DNA of 41,446 bases from Solirhodobacter olei (GTDB lineage Bacteria > Pseudomonadota > Alphaproteobacteria > Rhodobacterales > Rhodobacteraceae), in contig NZ_RRYH01000041.1 of assembly GCF_004010155.1 (NCBI RefSeq), positions 1-41,446 of the forward strand, in the 5' to 3' direction. A program made the position numbers and the translations under genes. Under the pieces are notes generated by a model. It ran no database searches. It saw only the letters and a program-made list of their open reading frames with translations, and was not told where the DNA came from. Below are positions 23,261-32,001 of this stretch, in pieces; positions within the stretch are counted from its first letter, which is position 1, and each line of letters starts with the position of its first letter.

Positions 23261-25165
23261 ATGACGGACGAAACCAAGACTGGCATCTCACGTCGCGGCC
23301 TGTTTCAGGGCACGGCGGGCGCCGCGATCCTGGCGGGTGCCACCGCGGGCGGCGGGCTCTTCGCGGCCGGACCGGCACGCGCCAAGGGCGCCAATGTCGA
23401 GATCAAACCAGGCCAGCTCGATGAATACTATGGCATCTGGTCCGGCGGTCAGTCGGGCGAGATCCGCATCCTCGGCGTGCCCTCGATGCGGGAGCTGATC
23501 CGGATCCCGGTGTTCAATCGCTGCTCTGCCACCGGCTGGGGCATCACCAACGAGAGCTTGAAGATCCTGACCCAGGATCTGCTGCCGGACACCAAGGCGT
23601 TCCTGGCCAAGCGCGGCATGAAGACCTACGACAATGGTGACCTGCACCACCCGCACATGTCGTTCACCAACGGCACCTACGACGGGCGCTATATCTTCGC
23701 CAACGACAAGGCCAATACCCGCGTTGCGCGAATCCGCTGCGACATCATGCGGGCCGACAAGATCATCGAGATCCCGAACGCCTCCGACATCCACGGGATG
23801 CGGCCGCAGAAATATCCCCGCACCGGCTACATCTTCGCCAATGGCGAGCACCGGGTGCCGCTGCCGAACGACGGCTCGATCCTCGATGAGCCGAAGAAGT
23901 ACAACGCCATCTTCACGGCCATCGACGGCGACACGATGGAGGTCGCATGGCAGGTGATCGTCGATGGCAACCTCGACAACTGCGACGCCGACTACGAGGG
24001 CAAATACGCCTTCTCCACCTGCTATAACTCGGAAGGCGGCGTTACCCTCAAGGAGATGACGGCGAGCGAGGAAGACTGGGTGACCGTCTTCAACATCGCC
24101 CGCATCGAGGAAGGCATCAGGAAGGGCGACTACAAGGTCTACAATGGGGTGAAGGTCCTCGATGGCCGCCACGGCTCGCCCTATACCGCTTACATTCCGG
24201 TGCCGAACAACCCGCACGGCTGCAACATGGCGCCGGACAAGGTGCACCTCTGCATCGCCGGCAAGCTCTCGCCCACCGTCACGGTGATCGACGTGCGCAA
24301 GCTCGAGGCCGTCTTCAACGGCGCTGAGCCGCGCTCGGCCGTGGTGGCGGAGCCGCAGCTGGGCCTCGGGCCGCTCCACACTGCTTTCGACGGCAAGGGC
24401 AATGCCTTCACCACGCTCTTCCTCGACAGCCAGATCGTGCACTGGAACATCGACAAGGCGGTCCGGGCGTTCAACGGCGAGAAGGTCGATCCGATCATCA
24501 AGAAGATCGACGTGGAGTACCAGCCGGGCCACAACCACACGACCATGGGAGAAACCCTTGATGCGGACGGCAAGTTCCTCATCTCGCTCAACAAGTTCTC
24601 GAAGGACCGGTTCCTGAACGTCGGACCGCTGAAACCGGAGAACGATCAGCTGATCGACATCTCCGGCGGAGGCATGAACCTCGTCCACGACGGGCCGAGC
24701 TTCGCTGAACCGCATGATGCGATCATGGTTCGCCCGGACATCATCAACCCGATCTCGATCTACAAGCGTGACGACCCGATGTGGGAGGAGGCGCGCAAGC
24801 AGGCTGCGGCCGACGGGATCGAGCTCGACTACGCCGCCGATGTGGTCCGCGACAAGACTGACCCGAAGAAGGTCCGCGTCTACATGCACTCCGTGGCGCC
24901 CGAGTACAGCCTGACAAGCTTCGAGGTCAACGAGGGCGACGAGGTCACGGTGACGATCACCAACATGGACAACGTCGACGACCTCACCCACGGCTTCACC
25001 CTCGGCAAGCACGGCATCGCGATGGAGATCGGGCCGCAGGCAACCGCCTCGGTCACCTTCACCGCCGACCGGCCCGGCGTGCACTGGTACTACTGCCAGT
25101 GGTTCTGCCACGCGCTCCACATGGAGATGCGCGGCCGGATGCTCGTCCACCCGGCGAAGGCCTGA
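23261..25165 (+). CDS. nosZ: Nitrous-oxide reductase NosZ (clade I, Tat-exported)
   Basis: A 634-residue periplasmic enzyme reducing N2O to N2. The twin-arginine signal SRRGLFQG at 10-17 places it in clade I (Tat-dependent). Candidate ligands of the seven-histidine CuZ site are H129, H130, H178, H319, H373, H424 and H485, in motifs DLHHPH, ASDIHG, NPHGC, GPLHT, PGHNH and EPHDA. The C-terminal CuA domain has C612, C616, H620 and M623 ([12 protein letters not shown]). All catalytic sites are intact and the length is normal. AAGGAGAGG precedes the ATG. Electrons likely come from pseudoazurin or cytochrome c; maturation depends on nosDFYL downstream. Confidence 0.98.
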   Translation: MTDETKTGISRRGLFQGTAGAAILAGATAGGGLFAAGPARAKGANVEIKPGQLDEYYGIWSGGQSGEIRILGVPSMRELIRIPVFNRCSATGWGITNESLKILTQDLLPDTKAFLAKRGMKTYDNGDLHHPHMSFTNGTYDGRYIFANDKANTRVARIRCDIMRADKIIEIPNASDIHGMRPQKYPRTGYIFANGEHRVPLPNDGSILDEPKKYNAIFTAIDGDTMEVAWQVIVDGNLDNCDADYEGKYAFSTCYNSEGGVTLKEMTASEEDWVTVFNIARIEEGIRKGDYKVYNGVKVLDGRHGSPYTAYIPVPNNPHGCNMAPDKVHLCIAGKLSPTVTVIDVRKLEAVFNGAEPRSAVVAEPQLGLGPLHTAFDGKGNAFTTLFLDSQIVHWNIDKAVRAFNGEKVDPIIKKIDVEYQPGHNHTTMGETLDADGKFLISLNKFSKDRFLNVGPLKPENDQLIDISGGGMNLVHDGPSFAEPHDAIMVRPDIINPISIYKRDDPMWEEARKQAAADGIELDYAADVVRDKTDPKKVRVYMHSVAPEYSLTSFEVNEGDEVTVTITNMDNVDDLTHGFTLGKHGIAMEIGPQATASVTFTADRPGVHWYYCQWFCHALHMEMRGRMLVHPAKA

Positions 25166-25177
25166 GGAGGGGCGGCG

Positions 25178-26440
25178 ATGCGCATCCGGCTCCTGCCCGC
25201 CCTGGCCCTGGCCCTGCTGCCGCTCTCCGCGACGGCGGGGAAGGTCATGGTTGCGCCCGGGCCGGATGCGCTGGCCTCCGCCATCGCGACCGCCCGGCCC
25301 GGCGACGTGCTGACCCTGATGCGGGGTCGCTACGCCGGGCCGGTCACCGTCGACAAACCGCTGACGCTGGCGGGGCAGGGGGCGGAGGTAGCGGGGCCCG
25401 GCAAGGGCTCCGTCGTCACCGTCACTGCGCCGGACGTGACGCTCCGTGGGCTCACCGTCACCGGCGCCGGCAGGCGGCTCGACCAGCGCGACAGCGGCAT
25501 CATGCTGGAAAAGACCGCCACCCGGGCGCTGGTGGAGGACAACCGGTTGGCCGGTAACCTGATCGGCGTCGACGTGCAGGGCGCCCAGGGCGTGACTGTC
25601 CGCGACAACGCCATCACCGGGCGCGACGACCTGCGCGTGCCCGAGCGGGGGCCTGGCATCTACGTCTGGAACGCACCGGGCCTACTGGTCGAGGGAAACC
25701 GGATCTCGAAAGGCCGCGACGGGGTGTTCATCACCACCTCCGACCACGCGATCTACCGGCGGAACGTCTTCACGAACCTTCGCTATGCCTTCCACTCGAT
25801 GTATTCCAACGATCTCGTCGTGCAGGACAACGTCAGTCGCGGCAACGACATGGGCTTCGCACTGATGTATTCCACCCGGCTCACGGTGGAGCGGAACCTG
25901 TCGGACGGCGACACCGCCCACGGCTTCTTCATGAACTATGCCAACCACATGCTGCTCAAACAGAACGAGGTGCGGCACGGCGGCGAGAAGTGCCTGTTCC
26001 TCTATAACTCCAACTTCAACCGGATCGTCGCGAACCGGTTCGAAGGCTGTGGGATCGGCGTGCATTTCACCGCCGGTTCGCAGGGCAACGCCATCACCCG
26101 CAACGCCTTCATCGGCAACCGCATTCAGGTGAAATACGTCGGCACCCGCTGGCTGGAATGGTCCGAGAACGGCACCGGCAATTACTGGTCCGACCATGTG
26201 GCCTTCGACATCGACGGCAATGGCCGGGCCGACAGCCCCTATCGCCCGAACACCTCGGTGGACCGGCTCGTCTGGTCGCAGCCGATGGTGAAGCTGCTGA
26301 TGGGAGCGCCGGCGATGCAGCTGATCCGATGGACGCAGTCGCGCTTCCCCGGTCTGATGCCGGGCGGCGTGATCGACAGCGCGCCCTTGATGTCGCCCGC
26401 GGGCGCGGGGCTGCCGCAGCGAGAGGGAACAAGCGAATGA
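25178..26440 (+). CDS. nosD: NosD, periplasmic copper-site maturation protein
   Basis: A 420-residue periplasmic protein with a Sec signal (LLPALALALLPLSATAG) and a right-handed beta-helix made of repeated CASH/PbH1 units, visible as recurring VxxNRxxxNxxG patterns such as VEDNRLAGNLIGV and VEGNRISKGRDGV. NosD works with the NosF-NosY ABC transporter and the NosL copper chaperone to build the CuZ centre of NosZ. GAGGAGGGGCGGCG precedes the start, 12 bp after nosZ. The stop overlaps nosF (ATGA), indicating coupled translation. Confidence 0.94.
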   Translation: MRIRLLPALALALLPLSATAGKVMVAPGPDALASAIATARPGDVLTLMRGRYAGPVTVDKPLTLAGQGAEVAGPGKGSVVTVTAPDVTLRGLTVTGAGRRLDQRDSGIMLEKTATRALVEDNRLAGNLIGVDVQGAQGVTVRDNAITGRDDLRVPERGPGIYVWNAPGLLVEGNRISKGRDGVFITTSDHAIYRRNVFTNLRYAFHSMYSNDLVVQDNVSRGNDMGFALMYSTRLTVERNLSDGDTAHGFFMNYANHMLLKQNEVRHGGEKCLFLYNSNFNRIVANRFEGCGIGVHFTAGSQGNAITRNAFIGNRIQVKYVGTRWLEWSENGTGNYWSDHVAFDIDGNGRADSPYRPNTSVDRLVWSQPMVKLLMGAPAMQLIRWTQSRFPGLMPGGVIDSAPLMSPAGAGLPQREGTSE

Positions 26441-27348
26441 GCGAGACGATCCTTTCTGTTGAGGCACTGAGCCTCGGCTACGGCCGCCTGCGAGTGCTGG
26501 AGGGCGTGACCCTCACGGTCGCACCGGGCGAGCGGGTGGCGCTGCTCGGCCACAACGGCGCCGGCAAGTCCACGCTGTTTAAGGCGATCCTCGGCTTCCT
26601 TCCCCCCGTGATCGGCGGGATCCGAGTGCTCGGCCATGCGCCCGGCTTCGATGCCGCCCGGATCGCCGTCAACTACCTGCCCGAGACGGTCGCCTTCCCG
26701 CGCGCCCTGACCGGGGCCGAGGTGCTGCGCTATTTCTCGGGCCTACGCCGCGCGCCGCGTACTGCGGTGCCGGAGCTGCTGGCCCGAGTCGGCCTCGCCG
26801 AGGCGGCGGGCCGTCCGGTCGGCAGCTACTCCAAGGGGATGCGCCAGCGCCTCGGCCTCGCGCAGGCTCTGATAGGTGCGCCGCGGCTGCTGCTGCTCGA
26901 CGAGCCGACGAGCGGGCTCGATCCGATCTCGCGGCGCGACTTCTACGAGGTGATCGCAGAGGCTGCCGGCCGTGGCGCGTCTGTCCTGCTCTCCTCCCAT
27001 GGTCTCGAGGAGATCGAGCACCGCACCGACCGGGTCGCCATCCTTTCGCGCGGCAGACTGGTGGCCGACGGCACGCTGGAAGGGCTGGCCCGGCGCGCCG
27101 CCCTGCCGGCGCGAATCCGCGTCACCGCCCGAGAGGGGCAGGCCGACCGGCTACAGGCCAAGGTCGGCGGCACCCGTTTCAACGGCTGCCATGTCGACCT
27201 GACCTGCCCGCCGGAGGAGACGCTGCCAACCGTCGCTCGGCTCGCCGGCCTCAGCTCTCTCGTCAGCGATGTCGACCTGCACCGCCCCGGCCTCGCCGAT
27301 CTCTACCGTCATTTCTCCGACCTCGCCCCCGAGGAGGCCCGCCCATGA
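26437..27348 (+). CDS. nosF: NosF, ABC ATPase for NosZ copper-site assembly
   Basis: A 303-residue ABC ATPase. Walker A is GHNGAGKST (about residues 36-44), the signature is YSKGMRQRLG in place of LSGGQ, Walker B is LLLLDEPTSGLD and the H-loop is LLSSHGLEEI. With the membrane protein NosY and periplasmic NosD it forms the NosDFY complex that drives delivery into the CuZ site. It begins in the ATGA overlap with nosD and ends in another ATGA overlap with nosY. Length is normal for the family. Confidence 0.95.
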   Translation: MSETILSVEALSLGYGRLRVLEGVTLTVAPGERVALLGHNGAGKSTLFKAILGFLPPVIGGIRVLGHAPGFDAARIAVNYLPETVAFPRALTGAEVLRYFSGLRRAPRTAVPELLARVGLAEAAGRPVGSYSKGMRQRLGLAQALIGAPRLLLLDEPTSGLDPISRRDFYEVIAEAAGRGASVLLSSHGLEEIEHRTDRVAILSRGRLVADGTLEGLARRAALPARIRVTAREGQADRLQAKVGGTRFNGCHVDLTCPPEETLPTVARLAGLSSLVSDVDLHRPGLADLYRHFSDLAPEEARP

Positions 27349-28172
27349 TCCGCCGTCTCCTGACCATCGCCACCCAAGAATTCCGCCTTGCCCGGCGTAA
27401 CCTCTGGGTCGTCCTCGCCACCGTGGCGCTGGCGCTCTTCGCCGCGGCCCTTGGCTTTCTCGGCGCAGGGCAGGGCGCCGCGCTGCAGGCCGACGTGCTG
27501 AGCCTCACCGCCGCCAGCCTCTCGACGCTCTCGGTCTACCTCATCCCGCTGATCGCGCTCCTGATGTCCTACGACGCCTTCTCGGGCGAGGTGGAGCGAG
27601 GCACGCTGGCCCTGACCCTCGCCACTCCCGCCCGTCGGTGGGAACTGTTTGCCGCGAAATTCGCTGCGCAGGCGCTCGCCGTGGGTCTCGCCGTGACGTT
27701 CGGTTTCACCATCGCCGGCGCCGCTATCGGAGCAGCCTACGGCGCCAGCGCCCCGGGACTCTTCGCCTGGGTCCGCCTCGTCGGCTCCGGCTTCGCCCTC
27801 GGCGCGGTCTTCGTCGCGGTCGGCATGACGCTCTCCGCACTCTCGGGCCGCACCGCCACGGCCGCGGCCTATGCCATCGGCTTCTGGCTCCTGCTCGTCG
27901 TACTCTACGACCTGGCGCTCCTCGGTGGTGTCATCGCGGCGGGCGACGGCCTCTTCACCACACGCATCTTCCCCTGGCTGGTGCTTGCCAACCCGGCTGA
28001 CGCCTTCCGCCTCTACAACCTCGCGGCCTTCGGCTCCGCCCCGGTCTCGGGCGTCGACGGCCTCGCGCACACCATGCCATTCCCGCCCGAGGCGGCGCTT
28101 GCCGCGCTCGGCCTCTGGCTCGCCGCGCTGCTTGCGCTCGGCGCCCAACTCACAAGAAGGATCAAGCCATGA
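27345..28172 (+). CDS. nosY: NosY, ABC permease for NosZ copper-site assembly
   Basis: A 275-residue membrane protein with about six hydrophobic segments, including LWVVLATVALALFAAALGFL, LIPLIALLMSYDAFSGE and AAYAIGFWLLLVVLYDL. ABC-2 permease traits are the N-terminal IATQEFRLARRN and the FSGEVERGTLALTLATP coupling region. It pairs with NosF and NosD. Its start overlaps the nosF stop and its stop overlaps the nosL start by four bases, so the whole nosDFYL block is translationally coupled. Confidence 0.94.
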   Translation: MIRRLLTIATQEFRLARRNLWVVLATVALALFAAALGFLGAGQGAALQADVLSLTAASLSTLSVYLIPLIALLMSYDAFSGEVERGTLALTLATPARRWELFAAKFAAQALAVGLAVTFGFTIAGAAIGAAYGASAPGLFAWVRLVGSGFALGAVFVAVGMTLSALSGRTATAAAYAIGFWLLLVVLYDLALLGGVIAAGDGLFTTRIFPWLVLANPADAFRLYNLAAFGSAPVSGVDGLAHTMPFPPEAALAALGLWLAALLALGAQLTRRIKP

Positions 28173-28762
28173 CGCGCTTCCTGCTCGTCGCCATCGCCGC
28201 CCTTTCGCTCGCCGCCTGCCGCCAGGACGCGGCTGCCGACATTCCCGCGCCCGCAAAGCTGACGGCCGATGCGCTCGGCCACTACTGCCAGATGCTGGTG
28301 GCCGACCACGCGGGTCCGAAGTCGCAGATCTTCCTCAAGGGCGTGAAGACGCCGCTCTGGTTCGGCCAGGTGAGCGACGCCATTGCCTACCTGCACAACC
28401 CGGAACGCGACGGCGAGATCGTTGCGTTCTACGTCACCGATACAGCCCGGGCCGAAAGCTGGGCGGTGCCCGGCGAGAAAGCGTGGACCGACGGGAACAA
28501 AGCCGTCTACGTCCTCGACAGCAACCGCAAGGGCGGGATGGGTATGCCCGAAGCCGTCCCCTTTGCCTCCCGCGCCGATGCCGAGGCCTTCCTGAAGGAT
28601 GCCGGCGGCCGGATCGCCGCGCTTTCCGAAGTGCCGGAAGGTTATGTCCGCCCGGAGATCGGCAACGGCGCGGCGATGCCCGGAATGCAGGACATGCCCG
28701 GCATGTCGGCGATGCCTGCGGGCGCCGCGGCGGGGGCCATGAACGCGAAGGAGACAAACTGA
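28169..28762 (+). CDS. nosL: NosL, outer-membrane copper(I) chaperone lipoprotein
   Basis: A 197-residue lipoprotein. The lipobox LAAC ends at C17. A NosL domain follows with the copper-binding CxM motif YCQM at about 49-52 and the block GKAWTDGNKAVYVLDS-like EKAWTDGNKAVYVLDSN. NosL delivers Cu(I) to NosD for the CuZ site. After the conserved domain comes an unusual methionine-rich tail (MPGMQDMPGMSAMP and further MNAK), which could bind extra copper. The start overlaps nosY, and the stop shares a base with the nosX start (TGATG). Confidence 0.93.
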   Translation: MTRFLLVAIAALSLAACRQDAAADIPAPAKLTADALGHYCQMLVADHAGPKSQIFLKGVKTPLWFGQVSDAIAYLHNPERDGEIVAFYVTDTARAESWAVPGEKAWTDGNKAVYVLDSNRKGGMGMPEAVPFASRADAEAFLKDAGGRIAALSEVPEGYVRPEIGNGAAMPGMQDMPGMSAMPAGAAAGAMNAKETN

Positions 28763-29676
28763 TGCAACCCCGGATTACCCGACGCCGCGCGCTCTTCATC
28801 GCGGCCGCCGCCTGCGCCCTGCCGAAGCTCGCCGCGGCGGCGCCGGTCGCGCGCTGGCAGGGCAATGCGCTTGGCGCCCATGCCGAGATTCGCCTCGCCG
28901 GCCTCACCTATGCCGAGGCGGAGCCGACCTTCGCCCGGGTGGAGGCGGAGCTCGACCGGTTGGAGAGCCTCTTCAGCCTCTACCGCGCCGACAGCGTGCT
29001 GATGAGCCTGAACGCTGAAGGTCGGCTCGATAGGCCGCCGCTGGACATGCTTGAGCTGCTTTCCCTGGCGGGAAGCGTTCACGACCGCACTGGGGGCCTC
29101 TTCGACCCGACCGTCCAGCCACTCTTCGCACTCTACGCTACCCTCGCGGTAGAGGGCCGCCTGCCAAGTGCTGAAGAGCTTGCCGCCGCCTATGCACTCG
29201 TCGGCTTCGACGGCGTCGCGATCTCGCCCGACCGCATTGCCTTCGCTCGCCCGGGAATGGCGCTTACGCTCAATGGCATCGCCCAGGGTTTCATCACCGA
29301 CCGTATCACCAAAGTTCTGCGCGAGGCGGGGCTGCGCGACATGCTGGTCGATATCGGCGAGATACGTGCCATCGGCAATCGGCCGGCCGCCGGCGGCTGG
29401 GAGGTGAGGCTGAGTGATGGCTCGCGCGTCGTGCTAAACGACCGGGCCATCGCCTCGTCGAACCGGCTCGGGACGCTGGTGAACCCGGCGGCGGGTGTCG
29501 GCCATATCTTTGATCCGCTCCCGGGCGAGGCGGCGCCCACAGGCCCGGCCCTCACTGTGAACGCGCAGCACGCCTCCGCCGCTGTCGCCGACGCCTATGC
29601 AACGGCTGCAACCCTTGCTACGCGAGACGTGGCGTGCGGCTGGCAGGCAAACGGGCTCACGTTCTCTTGGACCTGA
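28762..29676 (+). CDS. nosX: NosX, ApbE-family FAD:protein FMN transferase
   Basis: A 304-residue periplasmic ApbE-type flavin transferase with a twin-arginine-like signal (ITRRRALFIAAAACALP). Conserved ApbE blocks are visible: LFSLYRADSVLMSLN, GGLFDPTVQPLF, LNGIAQGFITDRI, and the metal-site DAYATAATL near the C-terminus. NosX attaches FMN to the SGAT threonine of NosR, sustaining electron flow to NosZ. It overlaps the nosL stop and is the last gene of the nos operon. Sequence after it is gene-poor. An alternative role in flavinylating another protein is possible but less likely here. Confidence 0.93.
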   Translation: MQPRITRRRALFIAAAACALPKLAAAAPVARWQGNALGAHAEIRLAGLTYAEAEPTFARVEAELDRLESLFSLYRADSVLMSLNAEGRLDRPPLDMLELLSLAGSVHDRTGGLFDPTVQPLFALYATLAVEGRLPSAEELAAAYALVGFDGVAISPDRIAFARPGMALTLNGIAQGFITDRITKVLREAGLRDMLVDIGEIRAIGNRPAAGGWEVRLSDGSRVVLNDRAIASSNRLGTLVNPAAGVGHIFDPLPGEAAPTGPALTVNAQHASAAVADAYATAATLATRDVACGWQANGLTFSWT

Positions 29677-29844
29677 CCTTTCCTGCGGCGTTGACCCCGC
29701 CGCCACGCTCGCTGGGAGCTCGGCCATTGATGAATTCCTGAGGGACTTTGCGGGTGCTGAGAGCGGCATGAATGTCTGGTTTGGGGATATTCCGGCCATT
29801 CGCTGCACCTGCTCGCTCGATGCTGCTCCCGTTAGGGCATTGAA

Positions 29845-29891
29845 AGGAAGGGCCGGGAGCCGTCGCTCGCTGCGGCAGGGACGAATGGCCG
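29845..29891 (+). repeat. Degenerate interspersed repeat, copy 1
   Basis: A stretch beginning AGGAAGGGCCGGGAG shares with copy 2 (39571-39618) an identical 25-bp core at 29867-29891, starting TCGCTGCGGCAGGGACGAAT and ending GGCCG, plus a similar, diverged left part. Both copies are outside genes. The frame reading SLRQGRMA through the core is shared too, but no gene is supported. It looks like a non-coding repeat family or the remains of a mobile element. Confidence 0.55.
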
Positions 29892-30150
29892 CCATGCTGA
29901 GCGAAGCGGACGCGGAGAAGCCTTGGCACGCGAGCATGGCTAAGGGACTCGATCATTCCAAACCCGACGTCCGCCGCGGCGCAAACTTGATCACATGCTA
30001 TCGGCGGAATGTTGAGAGAACTGCCCCGCGTGAGCGTTTTACTGCGGCTAAGGCAGCCAGCGGATATCAGCCACCCTCAAGGAGTGGCAAACGGCCTACG
30101 CCCTGACAGCCACACGGCATCGAAAAACCTCAAGTGACATAGCTCTACCG

Positions 30151-30291
30151 CTAAGATTTCTCTTTCAGCATCTGCGTCTGCACCTGCTGGGTCGGGGGAT
30201 TCCAGTACATGATTGGTGGAGGCACGCCAACGAAAGCGAGTGCGAGAAACACGGGCAAAATGAGGTAAAACATAATGCGCCGAATCTTCAT
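30151..30291 (-). CDS. Possible 46-residue single-span membrane peptide
   Basis: An open frame starting ATG at 30291 encodes MKIRRIMFYLILPVF, a continuous hydrophobic span to about residue 22, and then a soluble tail with PPPIMYWNPP, ending KEKS. The positive-inside start, one clear transmembrane helix and a proline-rich periplasmic tail look like a real small membrane protein rather than chance. Against it: no ribosome binding site is visible and it stands alone in a gene-poor region. No family was recognised. Confidence 0.4.
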   Translation of the reverse strand: MKIRRIMFYLILPVFLALAFVGVPPPIMYWNPPTQQVQTQMLKEKS

Positions 30292-30498
30292 TTCGTGGAG
30301 ATGGGTGGTCGCTGAGGGAATTCAAGCATTGCGGCCCTACAGACGCCACGAGGGCGGCCACATGACGCCAAGGAGGCTGACTGCGCCCGCAAATCGGGTA
30401 ATTCGCCGCGGACGCTACTTAACTGTTCGAGCTCTGCTGGACCGGACGGATTGAGTTGGCTCCAGACTTCCGCCGCACTCAGTCCGAAAGTCAGCTCT

Positions 30499-30520
30499 GG
30501 GCCGACAATGAAGTCGGCCC
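30499..30520. terminator. Hairpin downstream of lacI
   Basis: GGGCCGAC (30499-30506) pairs exactly with GTCGGCCC (30513-30520) around AATGAA. It lies about 230 bp past the lacI stop on the minus strand, so it could end that transcript; there is no T-run. It might instead belong to remnant repeat DNA. Confidence 0.35.
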
Positions 30521-30753
30521 AAACCTTCAGTTAGGTCGCACCGGAGCCGCGAGCTCTGTTAGCACGGCATGGGGGCGGGATCGGGCAGAAGGGCCAGGAC
30601 TTGTCTTGCGACGGTGCCCAAATTTACGCAACGGGTTCTTTCGCCAGAGCCTCCCAAAAAAAGCGTTGGCCAGCGGAGGCTTCACCACAGTAGGGTGGCG
30701 CAGCCGCCGACTGGCGAGCCGCGCAAGGGTGCTTGGCCGACACATTCAAACCT

Positions 30754-31758
30754 CTATGTCGTAGACCGGATGATCGCTTCTCCGCGCAGGACGAGCCGCC
30801 TCGCGGGCTTTCGTTCCGTGATCATTTCAATGAGCTCGTCGACCATTTCTTGGAACGGCTGCCGGTAGGTCGTCAACCGGTACGACCCAGAGGCTGCAAG
30901 GTCGATGCCGTCAAAGCCGACGACGGCGACGTCGGAAGGGACCTTTAGCCCGAGGTCGTAGCGGACCACGTCGAGCGCTGCGAGCGCGAGGATGTCGTTC
31001 TCGCAGAGAAGCACGTCGCAGGCCCGGATCTGCGGGTCGCTCTCGAAACGCTCGCCGATGACCCGGCAGGCGGTCTTGTAGTCGTAGACGTTCACCCGGA
31101 TCTCGGGGAGTGTCTCGAGCCCCCGCGCCTTCCAGAACTTCTGATATTGGCGGCGGCGGCCGAGGGGGGTGGCCGCCGGGGGCGGGCCGGCGACGAAAAC
31201 AGGCTTGCGGTAACCCCGCTCATAGACGTGTTCGGCCAACTCGGTCACGCCGTGGACCGGATCGGTGAAGACGCTGGGCAGCGTGTCGTGTGCCGATTCC
31301 CGCGCCAGGACGAAGGTCGGCTGGCTTGAGGACCGGAGAATCTGCGCGCTGGCGGCCGTCGGGTCATAGGCCGTCCCGAAGAAGACGACCGAGTCGACGC
31401 GCCTCTGCTGCGCATTCGAGAGTGCGACCGAATGGGTGAAGTCGTCGTTGATGTTCACGAGGAAGGCGAGGAGCCCCTCGCGCTGGAGGCCCGCCGTCAG
31501 CCGCTTCAGTGTGGGCAGCTTGTAGGGGTTGTCGAAGTCATCCACCAGAATCGCGACCTGATGCGTCCGTCGCGTGGCAAGGCTGCGGGCCAGAAGGTTC
31601 GGCTGGTAGTTCAGCGTGGCCGCCGCATCGAGGACGCGCCTGCGCGTCTTCTCCGCAATCCGGCCATCCGTCTTGAAGGCGCGGATCACGGTCCACTTCG
31701 ATACACCTGCCAGCCGCGCGACATCTGCGGCCGTCGCCGCCGCGCCATCTTCTTTCAA
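30754..31758 (-). CDS. LacI-family transcription repressor of the adjacent sugar operon
   Basis: A LacI-family regulator. The N-terminal helix-turn-helix (TAADVARLAGVSKWTVIRAF) and hinge (NYQPNLLARSLATRRT) lead to a periplasmic-binding-protein-like effector domain with DDFDNPYKLP, SVVFFGTAYDP and VAVVGFDGIDLA. It is divergent from a sugar ABC transporter and two perfect palindromic operators lie between them, so it is almost certainly their repressor. The TTG at 31758 is preferred: GGAG lies 8 nt upstream and the product begins just before the helix-turn-helix. ATGs at 31821 and 31836 would add 21 or 26 residues and lack ribosome sites. The inducer is not identifiable from sequence. Confidence 0.9.
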   Translation of the reverse strand: MKEDGAAATAADVARLAGVSKWTVIRAFKTDGRIAEKTRRRVLDAAATLNYQPNLLARSLATRRTHQVAILVDDFDNPYKLPTLKRLTAGLQREGLLAFLVNINDDFTHSVALSNAQQRRVDSVVFFGTAYDPTAASAQILRSSSQPTFVLARESAHDTLPSVFTDPVHGVTELAEHVYERGYRKPVFVAGPPPAATPLGRRRQYQKFWKARGLETLPEIRVNVYDYKTACRVIGERFESDPQIRACDVLLCENDILALAALDVVRYDLGLKVPSDVAVVGFDGIDLAASGSYRLTTYRQPFQEMVDELIEMITERKPARRLVLRGEAIIRSTT

Positions 31759-31850
31759 GTTCGCTTCTCCATTTGCCGCCCCCGAGGCGATAGCCCCCCT
31801 GGGGGATGAGAACAATCTCATGATGCATATTGACATGTTTGTTACTAATA

Positions 31851-31885
31851 TGCTACCGGTAGCAAATGCTGTGCTACCGGTAGCA
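31851..31885. promoter_or_regulatory. Two perfect LacI-type operators TGCTACCGGTAGCA
   Basis: The 14-bp palindrome TGCTACCGGTAGCA occurs at 31851-31864 and again at 31872-31885. Centres (31857.5, 31878.5) are 21 bp apart, two helical turns, so two dimers would bind on one DNA face. The central CCGG/CG symmetry is typical of LacI-family operators. They lie between the divergent lacI and the binding-protein gene and can control both. Confidence 0.85.
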
Positions 31886-32001
31886 AAACGGAGTTGCCCT
31901 GCACATTTGCAGAAGGGGGGCGCCGGAGCACGACCAAGCAGGGAAGCGGTTAAGCCTGGCCGCCCCGCTCAGGGACCCACAGGCGCGATAGGGAGGAATC
32001 G

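Larger units (their letters stand above)
29677..30753. other. Gene-poor junction between nos operon and lacI, about 1.08 kb
   Basis: Apart from a possible 46-residue peptide (30151-30291, minus) no supported gene is seen. Longer frames on both strands lack ribosome binding sites and look like non-coding DNA. The stretch holds one copy of a degenerate repeat (29845-29891) that recurs at 39571-39618 and a GGGCCGAC hairpin at 30499-30520. Base composition is lower in G+C than neighbouring genes. It marks the right edge of the denitrification block. Confidence 0.55.

Noticed and set aside
23288-25150. Minus-strand open frame of about 620 codons opposite nosZ
   Set aside because: It mirrors nosZ almost exactly and encodes a Val/Asp/His-rich sequence without recognisable domains. 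It is the antisense shadow of a highly biased gene.
27309-28256. Minus-strand Glu/Arg/Gly-rich frame opposite nosY
   Set aside because: The low-complexity composition arises from the hydrophobic nosY sequence read in reverse; no start signal or family match.
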